DNA of 5,478 nucleotides from positions 1 to 5,478 of the forward strand of contig JAUHZH010000175.1 in the NCBI GenBank assembly GCA_030426065.1, given 5' to 3'. Position 1 is the first letter of the stretch. Every line of letters begins with the position of its first letter. Shown here one piece after another: positions 3,739 through 5,478 of this stretch. This DNA comes from Gammaproteobacteria bacterium. Its GTDB lineage: Bacteria; Pseudomonadota; Gammaproteobacteria; Xanthomonadales; Marinicellaceae. The translations under genes were made by a program, and so were the position numbers. The notes beneath the pieces are model-generated. The model ran no database searches. It had not been told where the DNA came from and saw only the letters and a program-made list of their open reading frames with translations.

Positions 3739-5478
3739 CATTCAATCACAATCCAGACACGCACCCAAACGCCACCACGTCCACAAATTCGGTGGCAGCA
3801 GCCTGAACAATGCCGAAGCCATCCAAACGGTGATTCATTGCATTGAGAACAAAGCTTTGCCGGGTGATTTCATTGTCGTGTCTGCCAACGGTCACGTCAC
3901 CGATTGGCTGTTCTCATACATCAACGGGGAAGCCACAGCACTGACACAAATCCAGAACAAGTTGAGCGGCTTGATCACAGACACTTTGGACCAACCCGAA
4001 GAACTGCTCAATCAGTTGAGCAAAGACATTGACGACATCCGCAACCTCAACCACATCGACAACGCCAATTGTATTTTGGCCTACGGTGAGTTGTGGTCAG
4101 CCCAGTTGTTGACGGCTTGTTTGCTCGAAAAAGGCTTGGAAGCTGATTGGCTCGATGCCAGACACCTGTTCCGCATCAACGAAGCCGACCACAGTTTCGA
4201 TCACCACCGCTTGTGTAACGGTTTGGCACACACCCTGTCCAAGGGCAACGCCTACCACATCATCACCGGTTACATCGCCACCAACCAAAGGGGCAAAACC
4301 ATCACTTTAGGCCGCAACGGCAGTGACTACACCGCCACCTTGCTGGCGGAAGCTTTGCGCTCACCCCGGGTTCATTTGTGGACCGATGTGGAGGGCGTGT
4401 ACAGCGCCGACCCCAATGCCTTGTCTGAAGCCCAGCCAATCGCAGCGCTTTCTTTGTGTGAAGCGCAAGCACTGTCTGAATTGGGTTCCAATGTGTTGCA
4501 CCAAAAAACCATGGCGCCGTTGCTGAACAACCACACGGAAATTCGCATCAGGAAAACATCAAGGACGCCCGAAACCGGCACCACGATCACCAAAGGCAAA
4601 GTCACCGAACAGCAAGTCAAAACCTTGGCCAGCAAACACGACCTGTACGCCTATTGCATTCCCTACATCAGTGAGTGGCAAGCCAAAAAATTCCAAACCG
4701 CGCTGGTGGCAGCACACATATACAGCTACGCCAATCGATTTGACAAAACCCAACATGAGTTGCACTTCCATGTCGCCAGTGACGATGCCTTCGCCATCAA
4801 TCAATTGGCCAAGCAGCACAACCTTCAGATTCAATTGGTGGCCAAGGACCAATCTTTGATCAGTGCCGTGGGTCAAAACATCAGGCAGTCTCACGAGATA
4901 TTGAACACCTTGATATCTCGCGCCGCCAACCACAAAGGCACCACCTTGCATTATCCGGCCAATGAACACACCCTGTGCTTGCTGGCACCGCGAGGGCAAG
5001 CGGATGCTCTGTTGCGCGAATTACACCAGTCATTTTTCGGCCTGCCGCCGTCCTTGCCCATCATCATCCTGGGTCATGGCAACATCGGCAAAAGCTTCAT
5101 TGAGTTGCTCAACCAAGAAAAAGAGCGACTGGAATCACAATTGAAACAAAGTTTGCGGATCGTCGCATTGTCGAACAGCCGCACCCACATCAGTGACATC
5201 AAAGGCCTGTCCTTGACCGATTTGAAATTGGAAGGCATTGCCGAGCACGACCTGTACCAAGACCTTGAACCATTGCAAGGCCACCCAGCCGTGGTGCTCG
5301 ACTTAACCGCCAGTGAATCACTGTCTCAAGACTATCCAAGGTGGGCTGAATGGGGCTGGCACATCATCAGCGCCAACAAGGTGGCCGCCGCCAATCCAGA
5401 TTTGGCCGACCACATCAAAAACATCCAGTCTCAGGACAACACCCTGTGGTTGAACAACACCACCGCAGGTGCTGCATT
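3731..5478 (+). CDS. metL: Bifunctional aspartokinase / homoserine dehydrogenase, MetL-like (3' truncated by window)
   Basis: The frame is open from ATG 3731 to the window end: 582 codons plus two bases, of about 810 in E. coli MetL. The N-terminal aspartokinase phosphorylates aspartate and the C-terminal domain reduces aspartate semialdehyde to homoserine. Kinase motifs are HKFGGSSL (18-25, Lys19), VVSANGH (49-55), YGELWSA (118-124, Glu120), GYIATN...LGRNGSDYTA (180-202), WTDVEGVYSADP (217-228) and LGSNVLHQKTMAPL (251-264). A divergent ACT-like linker follows, roughly 290-435, as in E. coli MetL, which is not feedback inhibited. The dehydrogenase begins with IIILGHGNIGKSF (NAD(P) loop Gly448-Gly453) and has LDLTAS (523-528), SANK (Lys550) and NNTTAGAA at the cut. 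GHGNIG and LGRNGSD resemble MetL more than ThrA, though ThrA-type is possible. There is no good Shine-Dalgarno; the start ATGGCTGA contains the metB stop, implying coupling. Catalytic residues of the missing part cannot be judged. Confidence 0.92.
   Translation, partial: MADIQSQSRHAPKRHHVHKFGGSSLNNAEAIQTVIHCIENKALPGDFIVVSANGHVTDWLFSYINGEATALTQIQNKLSGLITDTLDQPEELLNQLSKDIDDIRNLNHIDNANCILAYGELWSAQLLTACLLEKGLEADWLDARHLFRINEADHSFDHHRLCNGLAHTLSKGNAYHIITGYIATNQRGKTITLGRNGSDYTATLLAEALRSPRVHLWTDVEGVYSADPNALSEAQPIAALSLCEAQALSELGSNVLHQKTMAPLLNNHTEIRIRKTSRTPETGTTITKGKVTEQQVKTLASKHDLYAYCIPYISEWQAKKFQTALVAAHIYSYANRFDKTQHELHFHVASDDAFAINQLAKQHNLQIQLVAKDQSLISAVGQNIRQSHEILNTLISRAANHKGTTLHYPANEHTLCLLAPRGQADALLRELHQSFFGLPPSLPIIILGHGNIGKSFIELLNQEKERLESQLKQSLRIVALSNSRTHISDIKGLSLTDLKLEGIAEHDLYQDLEPLQGHPAVVLDLTASESLSQDYPRWAEWGWHIISANKVAAANPDLADHIKNIQSQDNTLWLNNTTAGAA

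Noticed and set aside
4559..4999. 146-codon minus-strand frame inside metL
   Set aside because: It is antisense to the continuous MetL-like reading frame and has no support of its own.

Overview
The window looks like ordinary gammaproteobacterial chromosome of roughly 50% GC. Its core is a methionine/threonine-branch amino acid operon. The encoded proteins resemble E. coli YeeZ, MetB and MetL closely. The acyltransferase instead resembles, as I recall it, the short MetX type found next to metB in Xanthomonadales-like bacteria. I therefore infer a gammaproteobacterium near the Xanthomonadales or an unplaced lineage beside them. I cannot name a genus from the sequence alone.

Left part (1-787): the last codons of an unidentified upstream gene end in a GTGA stop/start overlap with a complete yeeZ-like gene, an SDR-type NAD(P)-binding protein that starts with GTG.

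Middle (788-1676): an 889-base stretch with no credible gene. It holds a mosaic of palindromic intergenic repeats: a perfect 8-bp-arm hairpin, an imperfect larger inverted repeat, two near-identical copies of a ~137-bp unit built of small hairpins (period 178-179 bp), a fragment of a third copy, and a 16-bp perfect palindrome. After about 1430 it becomes AT-richer and runs into the operon's control region. There I see a sigma70-like promoter and, overlapping its -10 element and predicted start point, three contiguous 8-mers that fit the MetJ met-box consensus AGACGTCT (matches of 5, 6 and 8 out of 8). A weaker second array lies upstream.

Right part (1677-5478): three overlapping genes on the + strand, metX-like (homoserine O-acyltransferase), metB (cystathionine gamma-synthase) and metL-like (fused aspartokinase/homoserine dehydrogenase, cut by the window end). 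The overlaps are 44 bp and 8 bp, so translation is probably coupled. Together they would make homoserine from aspartate (aspartate kinase and homoserine dehydrogenase; aspartate-semialdehyde dehydrogenase must be elsewhere), acylate it, and condense it with cysteine to cystathionine.

I found no previously undescribed defence, mobile or biosynthetic system. The observations most worth checking are the putative MetJ operator in front of a metX-metB-metL operon, and the structured repeat pair.
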